This document shows positions 51,315-60,820 of a stretch of 64,000 nucleotides of DNA, one piece after another; within the stretch, counting starts at the first letter, position 1; each line of letters starts with the position of its first letter. The position numbers and the translations under genes are program-made. The DNA is from Yersinia intermedia (GTDB lineage: Bacteria; Pseudomonadota; Gammaproteobacteria; Enterobacterales; Enterobacteriaceae): positions 1,984,001 to 2,048,000 of the forward strand of contig NZ_LR134116.1 of the NCBI RefSeq assembly GCF_900635455.1. The letters are read 5' to 3'. Below the pieces are notes generated by a model. That model was not told where the DNA came from. It did not search any database and was given only the letters and a program-made list of their open reading frames with translations.

Positions 51315-52184
51315 ATGTTGGAACGGTATCAAGCCTTTGAAACCCTAAAAGAACACAAAGCCCGCTTGCATGATTGTGTGCAACTTGGCTCGGGTATTCA
51401 ATTGGCTGCCTGGTCTAACCGCGATGACTGCATTACACAGGAAAGCCCCGATCATCACACCTTGAGCTTGTATGTTGCAGATGGTTATGAGTGCTATCAC
51501 AAAACACGCGCTGGCTGGAAAAACGGTGGTGGCCCAGATCGTTTTTGTATTATGCCAAAGGGCAGCTTATCCAGTTGGGATGTGCGGGATGATTTGTCAT
51601 TTGTACATTTATATTGCACTGATAAGCATCTGCGCCAGCTTGCCGAACAGATCTGGGAGCGTAGCCCCCAGTCAATTCAGGTTGATGAGCGAATTTTCGC
51701 AGAAGATCCGCAAATAACGCTGCTATATCGCCAATTTTTACTGAATTGTAACTGGCAAGAACAGGCAAATCATTTAGCTCTCAGCAGTGCTGCGACCTTG
51801 TTAATGACCCATTTATTAAAAAACTACACTCAGTTGCAGTGGGCAATCCCCGTGATTCGCGGTGGGTTGTCTCCGGCAGTGTTAAAAAGAGTGAAAGAGT
51901 ATATTGACGGACATCTTTCACAGCCGTTGCTGTTGTCAGATCTTGCTGAACAGGCAGGGTTAAGTGAGTTCCATTTTGCACGGATGTTTAAGCAGAACAC
52001 TGGGCTGGCACCACATCAATTTGTGTTGAAAGCGCGGTTATCTCGCGCAGAACAGCTATTGAAACATAGCATGATGCCGCTTATTCATATTGCCCTGGAA
52101 TGTGGTTTCAGCTCTGCCAGTCACTTCAGTAACTGCTTTAAAGTGGCTTATGGCCTGACGCCTTCGACGATTCGGCAACGCTAA
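51315..52184 (+). CDS. AraC-family transcriptional regulator
   Basis: 289 residues. The N-terminal half is a likely cupin-type sensing domain, and the C-terminal AraC DNA-binding domain (about 190-289) has two helix-turn-helix motifs: LLLSDLAEQAGLSEFHFARMFKQ and IHIALECGFSSASHFSNCFK. It is divergent from the EamA transporter, a common regulator-exporter arrangement. The ligand is unknown. The ATG at 51315 has AAAGGAAG upstream. Confidence 0.93.
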   Translation: MLERYQAFETLKEHKARLHDCVQLGSGIQLAAWSNRDDCITQESPDHHTLSLYVADGYECYHKTRAGWKNGGGPDRFCIMPKGSLSSWDVRDDLSFVHLYCTDKHLRQLAEQIWERSPQSIQVDERIFAEDPQITLLYRQFLLNCNWQEQANHLALSSAATLLMTHLLKNYTQLQWAIPVIRGGLSPAVLKRVKEYIDGHLSQPLLLSDLAEQAGLSEFHFARMFKQNTGLAPHQFVLKARLSRAEQLLKHSMMPLIHIALECGFSSASHFSNCFKVAYGLTPSTIRQR

Positions 52185-52194
52185 TCACAGCAGG

Positions 52195-52611
52195 CTATAA
52201 GGGGCAACTTAGATCACCTTCCGCGCAATTGAGGAATGACAGTAGTTCTGCTGAGCGAGCTTCAGTTTTATGGGTCAAACAAGCAGAGATAATCATAGGA
52301 TGCACTGAACCACCTTCGGTGGCTGATGATTGGAAGGTACAATCTGCGTCGCGGTATTTTATCCAGGTAAGTTGTGCACTCTTTAAGAGCGCTCTTTGAG
52401 TGGCGGGTGTCTTGGCCAAAACCTGTTTATAAATACGGTTCAATTCGGTATCTGCTTTCTTATAATCTGAATTTGCACACTGGTTGATATCCAGTTGCGT
52501 CACCGCATTTTGGCAGTCAATTGCCAATGCCTGGCTGATGGGTAATACCAGTATCGATATCAACACGATTATCTTTAACATAAACCTGTTTAACATAACC
52601 CTTATTAACAT
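52195..52611 (-). CDS. LprI-like (DUF1311) periplasmic protein
   Basis: 138 residues: a membrane or signal segment (RFMLKIIVLISILVLPISQALA), then an LprI-type domain with DCQNAVTQLDINQCANSDYKKADTELNRIYKQ and paired Cys residues. Some relatives inhibit lysozyme, but many have no known role. Several Met codons are available; 52611 is chosen because AGGAGAG lies 6 bp before it. It is followed upstream by the HdeB-like gene on the same strand. Confidence 0.85.
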   Translation of the reverse strand: MLIRVMLNRFMLKIIVLISILVLPISQALAIDCQNAVTQLDINQCANSDYKKADTELNRIYKQVLAKTPATQRALLKSAQLTWIKYRDADCTFQSSATEGGSVHPMIISACLTHKTEARSAELLSFLNCAEGDLSCPL

Positions 52612-52683
52612 GAGTATCTCTCCTAAACAATAACCAAAAAGTAATGATAGCCCCACTCTAGTAACGTGGGGCCAAAGATTATA

Positions 52684-53007
52684 TTACATTGGTTTCTTGG
52701 CTACCCCCTCAATATCTTTCTTCATATCGGTGATTTTTTTATCCGGTAATTTTTTACAAATATCAATTATTTTTGGTGTGTATACAGTGTCTATTTCCTG
52801 GAAGTCGATGCTGTCTCCTTCTTTATATTTGGTATCCTTGTTGAGGATCCAGAAGGCAACTGGTGTCATACTTTTCGGATTAAGATCAAGGAATTCTTTA
52901 CAGGTCATATCTGTCGGGGTTGTCGGTGATGATGCAGAGAATACCGTGCTAATGGTTAAAAACGTGGTTATTACAATGACAATATTAAGCAGTGATTTAT
53001 AAAGCAT
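52684..53007 (-). CDS. hdeB: HdeB-like acid-stress periplasmic chaperone
   Basis: 107 residues with a signal peptide (about 1-24, IVITTFLTISTVFSA) and the HdeA/HdeB core MTCKEFLDLNPKSMTPVAFWILN. The two Cys (TCKEF and IDICKK) should form the structural disulfide. HdeB proteins bind unfolding periplasmic proteins at low pH. No hdeA partner is next to it, unlike E. coli. The symbol follows similarity; orthology is not certain. Confidence 0.85.
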   Translation of the reverse strand: MLYKSLLNIVIVITTFLTISTVFSASSPTTPTDMTCKEFLDLNPKSMTPVAFWILNKDTKYKEGDSIDFQEIDTVYTPKIIDICKKLPDKKITDMKKDIEGVAKKPM

Positions 53008-53368
53008 ACTTACTTCCTTATCTGGATGTTATATTTAACTGGATGTTATTAGTGCCGGGTTGAGAGTTTTTCTCGTTATTTAGCATGGGCTATAAAGGTA
53101 TATCTCGCCAGCGTAAAGGTTAATTTATCGGTGGGGGTTATTGACTGAAGAGTTATTTGTGCCGATATTTTTATCATGCATTTGATTTGTATTGAGAATT
53201 TAAATTCACCTTTCTAATTTTGGAGTAAAAAAAAGCTCAAGTAAGTATGTCTGCTTTCATTTTATCCATTGTTACAATAGTATTAGCTATGCTAATAAAT
53301 ATAACATTCTAACTGTTGTGGTTTTTATCTGATAGCGATGGAGGGCATAGGTGCTTGCTATCATGTTG
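53008..53368. other. AT-rich gap upstream of the hdeB-like gene
   Basis: About 360 bp with no supportable gene or strong inverted repeat. It should contain the hdeB-like promoter. A 75-codon minus-strand frame overlapping the next small gene lacks a ribosome binding site. Confidence 0.5.
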
Positions 53369-53575
53369 CTACGGGCCTTTTGCTGGACGGACATCATGGT
53401 GTCCTTTCGATGGTGGCAATGGGCGGCCATTTTTATCTTTGGGTGCTTGAGGCGGGTGTTTGCATGTGACGCCAGATGATTTTTGTACTTCTTTATTAAT
53501 GGGTTGTGTGGCAAAGCTAGAGATTGTATTCAATAATAACACCGATACTGTGAAAATCATTAGTAATTTATTCAT
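53369..53575 (-). CDS. small secreted Pro/Lys/His-rich protein
   Basis: 68 residues: a clear signal peptide (MNKLLMIFTVSVLLLNTISSFA) and a short mature part rich in Pro, Lys and His with one Cys (SSGVTCKHPPQAPKDKNGRP). The ATG at 53575 was chosen over the 30-codon longer frame because it starts the signal peptide and has GAGAG upstream. The family is unknown; the mature region looks disordered. It belongs to a run of three small periplasmic-protein genes. Confidence 0.65.
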   Translation of the reverse strand: MNKLLMIFTVSVLLLNTISSFATQPINKEVQKSSGVTCKHPPQAPKDKNGRPLPPSKGHHDVRPAKGP

Positions 53576-53829
53576 GCTCACTCTCGTTATCCAATAGGAA
53601 TGGGTTATTATCATAACTGATTGCTCTTTCCGTTTTCTTGGTGAGATATGTAATGATTTTATCAAGTTGAATGTCTGCCGCTATCTATTAGAGAGTATCA
53701 TCATTCCAAACCTACACTGATTCATTGGCATATGTTATAATTTGTAGTGTTATTATTAGTAGTGTTGAGTAGATTGATTGTGATTTTTATTTGATATTTT
53801 CTTGTTCTGAGTTATAGGTGATTTACTTT

Positions 53830-55233
53830 ATGTCTTTATTTTCTTTTTATCATAACTGCCTGAGTACTTTGACTGGGAAAGTATTTGGTCAACACCGCCA
53901 AGGTGAACCAGTGAAGAGAGAGAATGGGAAAAATAAATTATCTAATCTTCAACTGGATGTACTGTTGAATGCTGAAAAACAGGTCGCGATCATTACTACC
54001 GACTTAGATAATCGCATCACCATATTTAATGTGGGTGCGGAACGAATGTTTGGCTATTCTAAAGATGAAGTCTTAGGATGTCCTATTTCAGATATACTGC
54101 ACATTCCAGAGTATGGTAAGGCACAAGCTGAACTGGATTATTTATTGCTTAACCGGCGTGATGCCAGCGAGTGGTGTTATCGGCGCAAAAATGGAAAACG
54201 TTTCTGGGGAGCACTTAGTGTCCATGAGATAACCGCTGATAATAACCAGACTGTTGGTTATATTAGTGTGATTGCTGATGTCTCGGAAAGAAAATCCCTG
54301 CTTATGGAGCTGGAAGAAAGTAAGCAGATGATGGATCGTTTAACTAAGAATTTGCCGGCAATGATTTATGCTTATTATTTAGATGCCGATGGCGAATCTT
54401 ATTTTAAATATTGTAGCGAGGGTGTCAGAAAAATATTTGATCTGTCACCAGCTGATGTTTTGTGTGTACCCAGAGAGAGAAATCCACTATTTAGCCGCGT
54501 GCATGTTGATGATATGGCGGTGCTAAGACAGGCGGTAGTTATCTCTCAACAGAACCTGTCTGTCTGGCGCTGCAATTTTCGCGTTGTACTACCAGGCAAA
54601 GGCACACATTGGCTACATGGTGAGTCTTTCCCAACGCTTCAGGATGATGGGTCTGTTATTTGGTATGGCTCGTTTTTTGATATTACTGAACTCAAGCAGT
54701 CTGAATCGATTCTCAAAGCGTTGTCACAAACCGATGTATTGACTGGGGTGGCTAATCGTCGCCACTTTGATGATATCTATCAGCATATTTGGCAAAAAAA
54801 CCGGACCGAAGGTGGCGCTTTGTCTGTATTGATGATTGATTTTGATAATTTCAAGAGTTTTAACGACCTTTATGGCCATGCTATGGGGGATGTGTGCTTG
54901 AAATCCATTGTCGAAACTTTGTCAAAATCTATTCGTGGTGGTTCAGATATTTTGGCTCGCTATGGTGGCGAGGAATTTATTGTGTTGCTAGCGCCCAGTA
55001 CTCTGGAGGATGCGAAAGCTGTTGCCGAACGCATGCGTCACTCGATTGAGGAGCTAGATATTCCCCATGGGATGTCTCCAGGAGGGCGAGTGACCATCAG
55101 CATCGGTGTGGCTTCGGTATCAGCGCCAGGTGAGTCTATTTCGGCGACAGACGTGTCGGTTGCTGCGGATAAAGCATTATATCGGGCGAAAACCGCGGGT
55201 CGAAACCGCGTGGAAGCGGTGGCGCTTAACTGA
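53830..55233 (+). CDS. PAS-PAS diguanylate cyclase
   Basis: 467-residue soluble protein: PAS 1 (about 40-160, IITTDLDNRITIFNVGAERMFGYS), PAS 2 (about 170-290) and a GGDEF domain (about 300-465) with intact active site RYGGEEF and metal Asp in VLMIDFDNFKSFND. It should make c-di-GMP. The inhibitory I-site RxxD is altered: the residues read RGGSD, one position off, so feedback may be weak. ATG at 53830 is preferred; a GTG at 53818 is in frame. Confidence 0.92.
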   Translation: MSLFSFYHNCLSTLTGKVFGQHRQGEPVKRENGKNKLSNLQLDVLLNAEKQVAIITTDLDNRITIFNVGAERMFGYSKDEVLGCPISDILHIPEYGKAQAELDYLLLNRRDASEWCYRRKNGKRFWGALSVHEITADNNQTVGYISVIADVSERKSLLMELEESKQMMDRLTKNLPAMIYAYYLDADGESYFKYCSEGVRKIFDLSPADVLCVPRERNPLFSRVHVDDMAVLRQAVVISQQNLSVWRCNFRVVLPGKGTHWLHGESFPTLQDDGSVIWYGSFFDITELKQSESILKALSQTDVLTGVANRRHFDDIYQHIWQKNRTEGGALSVLMIDFDNFKSFNDLYGHAMGDVCLKSIVETLSKSIRGGSDILARYGGEEFIVLLAPSTLEDAKAVAERMRHSIEELDIPHGMSPGGRVTISIGVASVSAPGESISATDVSVAADKALYRAKTAGRNRVEAVALN

Positions 55234-55312
55234 TACGTAAAGAGTGTGTGGGGCAGGGAATCGAGCGATTACTGCCCCACAAAGATTAGATGTTAGCGAT
55301 AGATACTAATGC

Positions 55313-56164
55313 CTAGCTGTTGTGATCCTGAGCCTCACGCAGGCGCTCCTGCTCTTCAGCTATAACCGCGTTGATTTCCTCCAGTACGCCCTCAACATCA
55401 GCCGCTTCGGTACTTTCTGCAAATTCACCGGTCAGTTGCGTTTCTGGATGCAATTTACCGTCTTCATAGAGTGCCCACATCTCTTTGGCATATTTACGAT
55501 TAAGCAGCTCTGGCGCATATTGACCATAATAGTGTGTCATATTCGCGACATCACGCTCCAGCATGGCTTTAGCATGGTTGTTTGCTGCTGCATTGACGGC
55601 TTGCGGTAAATCAATAATCACCGGGCCTTCTTTATCAATTAAGACATTAAACTCCGATAAGTCGCCATGAACTAAACCGGCGCAAAGCATCCGTACCACA
55701 TATTGGATCATCACGGCATGGTCAATCAGCGCTTGTTCTTTGCTAAATGGCACATCACTCAGTCGAGGGGCAGCAAGACCGTCTGCATCGGTGACCAGCT
55801 CCATCAATAAAACACCATCAAGGCATGCATAAGGCTGAGGTACGCGAACACCGGCATTGGCTAACAGGTACAAAGCATCCACCTCGGCAGTTTGCCAGGT
55901 TTCCTCTTGTTGCTTACGGCCAAATTTAGATCCCTTGGCCATGGCTCGGGCATCACGGCTGTTACGCACCTTACGCCCTTCCTGATATTGCACTGCCTGT
56001 TTGAAACTACGGTTCTCAGCTTCTTTATAGACTTTAGCGCAACGGATATCCTGCCCACAACGGACAACGTATACATCAGCTTCTTTGCCACTTTTCAAAC
56101 GACGGATGACTTCGTCAACCAAGCCGTCATCAACCAGCGGTTGGATTCGTTTTGGAATTTTCAT
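55313..56164 (-). CDS. RIO1-family atypical protein kinase
   Basis: 283-residue RIO kinase/ATPase. The flexible glycine loop region is SGKEADVYV (25-33), the ATP Lys is K44, the catalytic loop is VHGDLSEFNVLI with D168 and N173, and the metal Asp is D185 in IIDLPQAV. All key residues are present. In archaea and eukaryotes RIO proteins act in ribosome assembly; the bacterial role is largely unknown. The start is ATG at 56164. It is transcribed alone, convergent with the diguanylate cyclase. Confidence 0.92.
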   Translation of the reverse strand: MKIPKRIQPLVDDGLVDEVIRRLKSGKEADVYVVRCGQDIRCAKVYKEAENRSFKQAVQYQEGRKVRNSRDARAMAKGSKFGRKQQEETWQTAEVDALYLLANAGVRVPQPYACLDGVLLMELVTDADGLAAPRLSDVPFSKEQALIDHAVMIQYVVRMLCAGLVHGDLSEFNVLIDKEGPVIIDLPQAVNAAANNHAKAMLERDVANMTHYYGQYAPELLNRKYAKEMWALYEDGKLHPETQLTGEFAESTEAADVEGVLEEINAVIAEEQERLREAQDHNS

Positions 56165-56266
56165 GGCGTCCTTGTACCCTATTTAAGCCCGCGATGGAAT
56201 GGCTTTGGCTGAATTTTCCTCCAGTTTACCATTCGTGCCCACCAGTAGGTGGGTTTTTACTGAGTC

Positions 56267-57985
56267 TCAGGCAGCACTAAACTGGGCATTATGTAATTTT
56301 GCATAGGCCCCTTTACGGGCCAGTAATTCATGGTGGTTGCCTTGTTCCACAATGCCTTCTTTATCGACCACAATGATCCGATCGGCATTTTGAATCGTGG
56401 CTAAGCGATGAGCAATCACCAATGTCGTTCTGCCTTGTGATAATTCAGTTAACGCGAGCTGGATGGCTTGCTCAGTGGCAGTATCGAGTGCAGAGGTTGC
56501 TTCATCCAGAATCAAAATGGGGGGATTTTTCAGGAAGATGCGCGCAATGGACAAGCGCTGTTTCTGCCCACCCGATAATTTCACCCCACGCTCACCGACA
56601 ACGGTATCCAGCCCATCAGGCAGGCTTTCAATCAACTCATCTAGCCGGGCTTGTTGTGCTGCGGCCATGATTTCATCGTCGCTGGCATCCAGTTTACCGT
56701 AAGCAATATTCTCACGAATAGACCCACCAAATAAGAAAACGTCCTGCTGAACAATACCAATATTATTTCGCAATGATTGCTGAGTCATATCACGGATATT
56801 AATACCATCAATCGTGATTACCCCTTCATCAAGTTCATAAAAGCGTGGCAGCAACGAGCATAATGTGGTTTTACCCGCCCCCGATGGCCCGACGAATGCC
56901 ACGGTTTCGCCTGCGCGGATTTGCAGGTTCAAATCGGTAAAAATCTTATTCTGCGCTGAATAACCGAAACTGACATGCTGGTAACAAATATCGCCATGCA
57001 AATGGCCGACAGCGCGGGCATTGGGTTGGTCAACAATATCTGGTTGTGTATCAATCAGTTGAGTAAATCGTTTGAAACCGGCAATTCCCTTCGGATAACT
57101 TTCCAATACCGACGTTATTTTCGCCACCGGGCGGAAAAATACTTCAACTAATAGCAGAAAACCGACGAAACCGCCGTAACTCAATTGGTCATGTACTACG
57201 TACCAGGTACCGACAACCATCACAATTAACTGCACCAGACGAGTACTTAGGTAGCTCATGGTCATACTGGTAGTCATGATGCGGTAAGCCCGCAGTTTGG
57301 TAGTACGGTAATTTTCGTTGTCTGCGGCGAACAATTTCTTTTCGTGAGACTCGTTCGCGAAGGCTTTGACGACACGAATGCCACCGATACTTTCTTCAAT
57401 GCGGGCATTAAAATTACCCACTTGGCCAAACAGTTTGCGCCAAGTCTCGGTCATTTGTGAGCCATAGCGGCTGACCAGATAGGTCATAAAGGGCACGATG
57501 ACGATGGTGAGCATCGCCAGCGGCAAATGGACCGAGGCCATCAGGATGAATGCGCCGATAAAGGTCATAACGGCAATAAAAAGGTCTTCAGGGCCGTGAT
57601 GGGCTATTTCTCCAACCTCTTCAAGGTCTTTGGTGACGTGGGTGATAATATGCCCCGTCTTCATATTATCGTAATAGCTGAATGATAATTTTTGCAGATG
57701 ACTAAAAGCCTGACGGCGCATGTCGGTTTCGATGCCTACACCCAGTGCGTGCCCCCAGTAGTTAACAATCGCCATCAGCGCAGTATTGAGCAGGTAAATC
57801 ATCAACAGGCCGGTTGCCGCCCAGACGATCAGCACCCAGTCTTGGTTTGGGAGTAACTTATCAATGAACAGCTTTACCGCCATTGGGAAACTCAATTCTA
57901 GCAACCCGGCCAAAATAGCACAGCCAAAGTCCAGATAGAAAAGCCCTTTGTACGGGGTGTAATAAGAAAAGAAACGGCGGAGCAT
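56267..57985 (-). CDS. ABC exporter, half-transporter (TMD-NBD)
   Basis: 572 residues with six membrane helices in about 1-310, then a nucleotide-binding domain: Walker A GPSGAGKTT, Q-loop in VQQDVFLFGG, signature LSGGQKQR, Walker B ILILDEATSALD and H-loop IAHRLAT. The fold is that of MsbA/LmrA-type homodimeric exporters, but it is not MsbA itself. The substrate is unknown. The start at 57985 (MLRRFFSYYTPYKG) is chosen with AAGGA upstream; the longer frame to 58078 adds an unlikely leader. Confidence 0.92.
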   Translation of the reverse strand: MLRRFFSYYTPYKGLFYLDFGCAILAGLLELSFPMAVKLFIDKLLPNQDWVLIVWAATGLLMIYLLNTALMAIVNYWGHALGVGIETDMRRQAFSHLQKLSFSYYDNMKTGHIITHVTKDLEEVGEIAHHGPEDLFIAVMTFIGAFILMASVHLPLAMLTIVIVPFMTYLVSRYGSQMTETWRKLFGQVGNFNARIEESIGGIRVVKAFANESHEKKLFAADNENYRTTKLRAYRIMTTSMTMSYLSTRLVQLIVMVVGTWYVVHDQLSYGGFVGFLLLVEVFFRPVAKITSVLESYPKGIAGFKRFTQLIDTQPDIVDQPNARAVGHLHGDICYQHVSFGYSAQNKIFTDLNLQIRAGETVAFVGPSGAGKTTLCSLLPRFYELDEGVITIDGINIRDMTQQSLRNNIGIVQQDVFLFGGSIRENIAYGKLDASDDEIMAAAQQARLDELIESLPDGLDTVVGERGVKLSGGQKQRLSIARIFLKNPPILILDEATSALDTATEQAIQLALTELSQGRTTLVIAHRLATIQNADRIIVVDKEGIVEQGNHHELLARKGAYAKLHNAQFSAA

Positions 57986-58187
57986 TGAGGCATCCTTACA
58001 AGTGCAGAGGAAAAAATGATACAAATCGTAGAAAGAGCAGTTCGTTGCATTATAAATGTAAATGGTTCTTAATAGCATTTATTTTGCCACTTATTATCAG
58101 CAATAAAATTCTTATCTGTGAGAATGTCCATGGCAGTCGGGGTTATATTGAGTATTGTTAGTCATATAATAACGAGGAGTAGTGACG

Positions 58188-58607
58188 ATGAATTTGACCA
58201 TGACAGATGACCCAACAACAGCAGATATTGCAGAAATCATCGAGGGGTTGAAAGCTTTTAACCGTAAATTCGTTGGTGATAATGGTCGTAAACCATTAGC
58301 AGTATTTATCACCGGGGACGGTGGTGAGAAGCTGGGGGGAATAGCGGGTTATACTTTAGGTAATTGTCTGAGTATTGAGTTTCTATGGGTCTCGGATGCA
58401 TTACGCCACTCCGGTGCCGGGAGTACCTTGATGAAAGCAGTCGAGCAGGAAGCGATACAGCGGGGATGTAAGTTCGCTCAAGTCGATACATTCAGCTTCC
58501 AGGCTCGTCCGTTCTATGAAAAGCAGGGTTATCAATTGAAAATGACGTTAGAAAATGTATTGGGTGAATATCACCGTTATTATTTGACTAAAAACCTGAT
58601 TGATTAG
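58188..58607 (+). CDS. GNAT-family N-acetyltransferase
   Basis: 139-residue acetyltransferase. The acetyl-CoA site is LRHSGAGSTLMKAVEQEAIQRGC (the RxxGxG/A pattern) and the C-terminal ARPFYEKQGYQL is typical of the fold. The substrate is unknown. The ATG at 58188 has GAGGAG 8 bp upstream; a GTG at 58182 is in frame but too close. It is divergent from the ABC exporter. Confidence 0.88.
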   Translation: MNLTMTDDPTTADIAEIIEGLKAFNRKFVGDNGRKPLAVFITGDGGEKLGGIAGYTLGNCLSIEFLWVSDALRHSGAGSTLMKAVEQEAIQRGCKFAQVDTFSFQARPFYEKQGYQLKMTLENVLGEYHRYYLTKNLID

Positions 58608-58695
58608 ATTGGCTACACTGCAAGCATTCCACTCAAGTTAGCCATGCACAGTTTACATTCTAATGGTATCAAGACCTATGTCTAATAGGTCTGTT

Positions 58696-58723
58696 TGGTG
58701 GTGTCGACATAACGACACTACCA
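58696..58723. repeat. 11-bp inverted repeat upstream of the APC antiporter
   Basis: TGGTGGTGTCG and CGACACTACCA flank a 6-nt spacer (one G-U mismatch as RNA). It lies 89 bp after the GNAT stop and about 155 bp before the antiporter. No T-run follows. It could end the GNAT transcript or lie in the antiporter leader. Confidence 0.5.
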
Positions 58724-58877
58724 CGGCGAGTATATGCATTATTTAATATTTTTTGCTACGTCCACTCACTGGCGTATATTCAGCTTTTAAAGGAGGCTCA
58801 CATTTTCTCTGAATTACATCTATAGGACTTAGTCTTCTATTAGGTTATTCTGATTTATATTGGATTAGCTAATGTAA

Positions 58878-60392
58878 ATGGAAATGAATATGGCGGCTTC
58901 ATCAAATAAAAAACTCTCGCTGTGGTCATTAACCTCTCTAGTTGTGGGTTCAATGATCGGTGCCGGTATTTTCTCTTTACCTGCCACATTTGGCCGTGCC
59001 ACTGGTGGTTTTGGCGCTATCATTGCATGGGTTATTGCCGGTGGTGGGATGTTGACTCTGGCTTTTGTTTTTCAGACGCTGGCACAGCGTAAGCCGGATT
59101 TGGATTCCGGTGTTTATATTTATGCTAAAACTGGATTTGGTGATTACGCTGGTTTTGCTTCGGCAATCGGCTTTTGGGCCGGTGCCTGTATTGGTAGTGT
59201 CTCTTATTTTGTTTTGATCAAATCAACATTGGGCGCTTTCTTTCCACTCTTTGGTGATGGCAATACATTATCCGCAGTCCTAATTGCGTCATTAATCTTG
59301 TGGAGTTTCCATTTCATGGTGTTACGTGGCATCAAAGAAGCCGCAGCGATTAATACTATTGCCACGTTTGCTAAAGTGATTCCAATATTTATTTTTGTTA
59401 TTGTTCTGGCATTTGCATTTCATACCGATACTTTTGCATTAAACTTCTGGGGCAGCCAATCGTTGTCAGGTATCGGTGATCTCTCTCATCTGGATGATTA
59501 TGGTTATACTGGTCATGCCGCATTAGAAATTGGTACTGCATCTGAGACGTTATTCTCCCAAGTGCGCAGTACTATGTTGGTTACCGTATTTGTCTTTGTG
59601 GGCATTGAGGGGGCCAGTGTATATTCGCGTTACGCGAAAGAAAGAAAACATGTGGGTATTGCTACTGTTTTAGGCTTTATTGGCGTTCTTTGTTTACTGG
59701 TATTAGTAACGATGCTTTCTTATGGCGTACTGCTTCGTCCTGATCTTGCCGCTTTACGTCAACCTTCAATGGCTGGAGTGTTAGAACATATTGTGGGGAG
59801 ATGGGGGGCTATATTTATTAGCATCGGGTTGATTATCTCCGTCATGGGGGCCTATTTGTCATGGACCCTATTGGCAGCGGAAGCACTCTATTCCGCTGCC
59901 AAAAGTAACATCATGCCGCAGATATTTGCAACGGAGAATAAGCGTGGGGTGCCATCGGCAGCGGTTTGGATGTCGAATATTTTCATCCAATTATTCTTAA
60001 TTGTTACGCTCTTCACTGAGTATGCTTTTCAGTTGGCACTGGAACTCACCAGCTCATTAGTTTTGATCCCCTATTTGCTGGTTGCAGCCTATGGTTTGAA
60101 ATTGGCCTGGACCCAGGAAACCTATGCCATAGATTCAGCCGAACGGAAGAAAGATTTTATTTTTGCTTTGATAGCAACACTGTATGCCATATTGATGGTT
60201 TACGCGGGCGGATTGAAATACATATTACTGTCAGCGGTGATATATGGCCCAGGAACGGTGTTGTTTATTATCGCTAAGCGCGAGCAAAAGAGATCAATAT
60301 TCGCTCCGATTGAAAAATGTCTTTTTGCTGTAGCCATCATCGCCGCTTTAGCCGCGGTGTATAGCCTCGCTACTGGAATAATTGCGGTATAA
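58878..60392 (+). CDS. basic amino acid/polyamine antiporter (APC family, ArcD/YjdE-like)
   Basis: 504 residues with about 12-13 membrane helices. The first helix holds the APC substrate loop VGSMIGAGIFSLPATFG; FVFVGIEGASVYSRYAKERK in the middle is typical of arginine/ornithine and related antiporters. The exact exchange pair is unknown; arginine:ornithine or lysine:cadaverine are the closest types. Start is uncertain: ATG at 58878 or 58890 (MAASSNKK, with GGAA 6 bp upstream). Confidence 0.88.
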   Translation: MEMNMAASSNKKLSLWSLTSLVVGSMIGAGIFSLPATFGRATGGFGAIIAWVIAGGGMLTLAFVFQTLAQRKPDLDSGVYIYAKTGFGDYAGFASAIGFWAGACIGSVSYFVLIKSTLGAFFPLFGDGNTLSAVLIASLILWSFHFMVLRGIKEAAAINTIATFAKVIPIFIFVIVLAFAFHTDTFALNFWGSQSLSGIGDLSHLDDYGYTGHAALEIGTASETLFSQVRSTMLVTVFVFVGIEGASVYSRYAKERKHVGIATVLGFIGVLCLLVLVTMLSYGVLLRPDLAALRQPSMAGVLEHIVGRWGAIFISIGLIISVMGAYLSWTLLAAEALYSAAKSNIMPQIFATENKRGVPSAAVWMSNIFIQLFLIVTLFTEYAFQLALELTSSLVLIPYLLVAAYGLKLAWTQETYAIDSAERKKDFIFALIATLYAILMVYAGGLKYILLSAVIYGPGTVLFIIAKREQKRSIFAPIEKCLFAVAIIAALAAVYSLATGIIAV

Positions 60393-60650
60393 TAGAGTAG
60401 GCGATTCAACATTTGGCAGCGGACAAGGGGGCATTGCATTATCGCCGCAAACACTTAATCGGTGTTAATGTGTTTTGTTCATGCCCCTAACTTTACAATG
60501 GATGGGCTTGATCTATAACACAGACTACGACAGGATCGTGTTGGAATAGTCGATTGTTAGGCTGATGCCCGATAGAAAGATGTCCACTATAAAACACGAT
60601 TTTTCTGATACAGAGTTAAGATTGGTGTGCGCCAATCAGTAGGTATCGTT

Positions 60651-60791
60651 TTGAAAAAACAACAAAATATCACCCCGAATAGTGATTATTCTGCGGGAAT
60701 TGGCGATGCGCAATTTGCGCTCGTAGTTTTACTTACAACATCATGTTTGCTGATTGCAATAACGCTGATTGCGATCCTATGGTTAATCTGA
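60651..60791 (+). CDS. 46-residue single-span membrane protein (TTG start)
   Basis: Frame from TTG at 60651 to TGA at 60791. A polar N-terminus (KKQQNITPNSDYSAGIGDAQ) is followed by a hydrophobic span of about 25 residues ending ILWLI. AGG stands 7 bp before the TTG, and a GATTGG/CCAATC hairpin lies just upstream (60620-60637). A second single-span gene starts 29 bp later, suggesting a two-gene unit. No known family recognised. Confidence 0.55.
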   Translation: MKKQQNITPNSDYSAGIGDAQFALVVLLTTSCLLIAITLIAILWLI

Positions 60792-60820
60792 TGATACACC
60801 ATAGAAATTAGGGGGAATGT

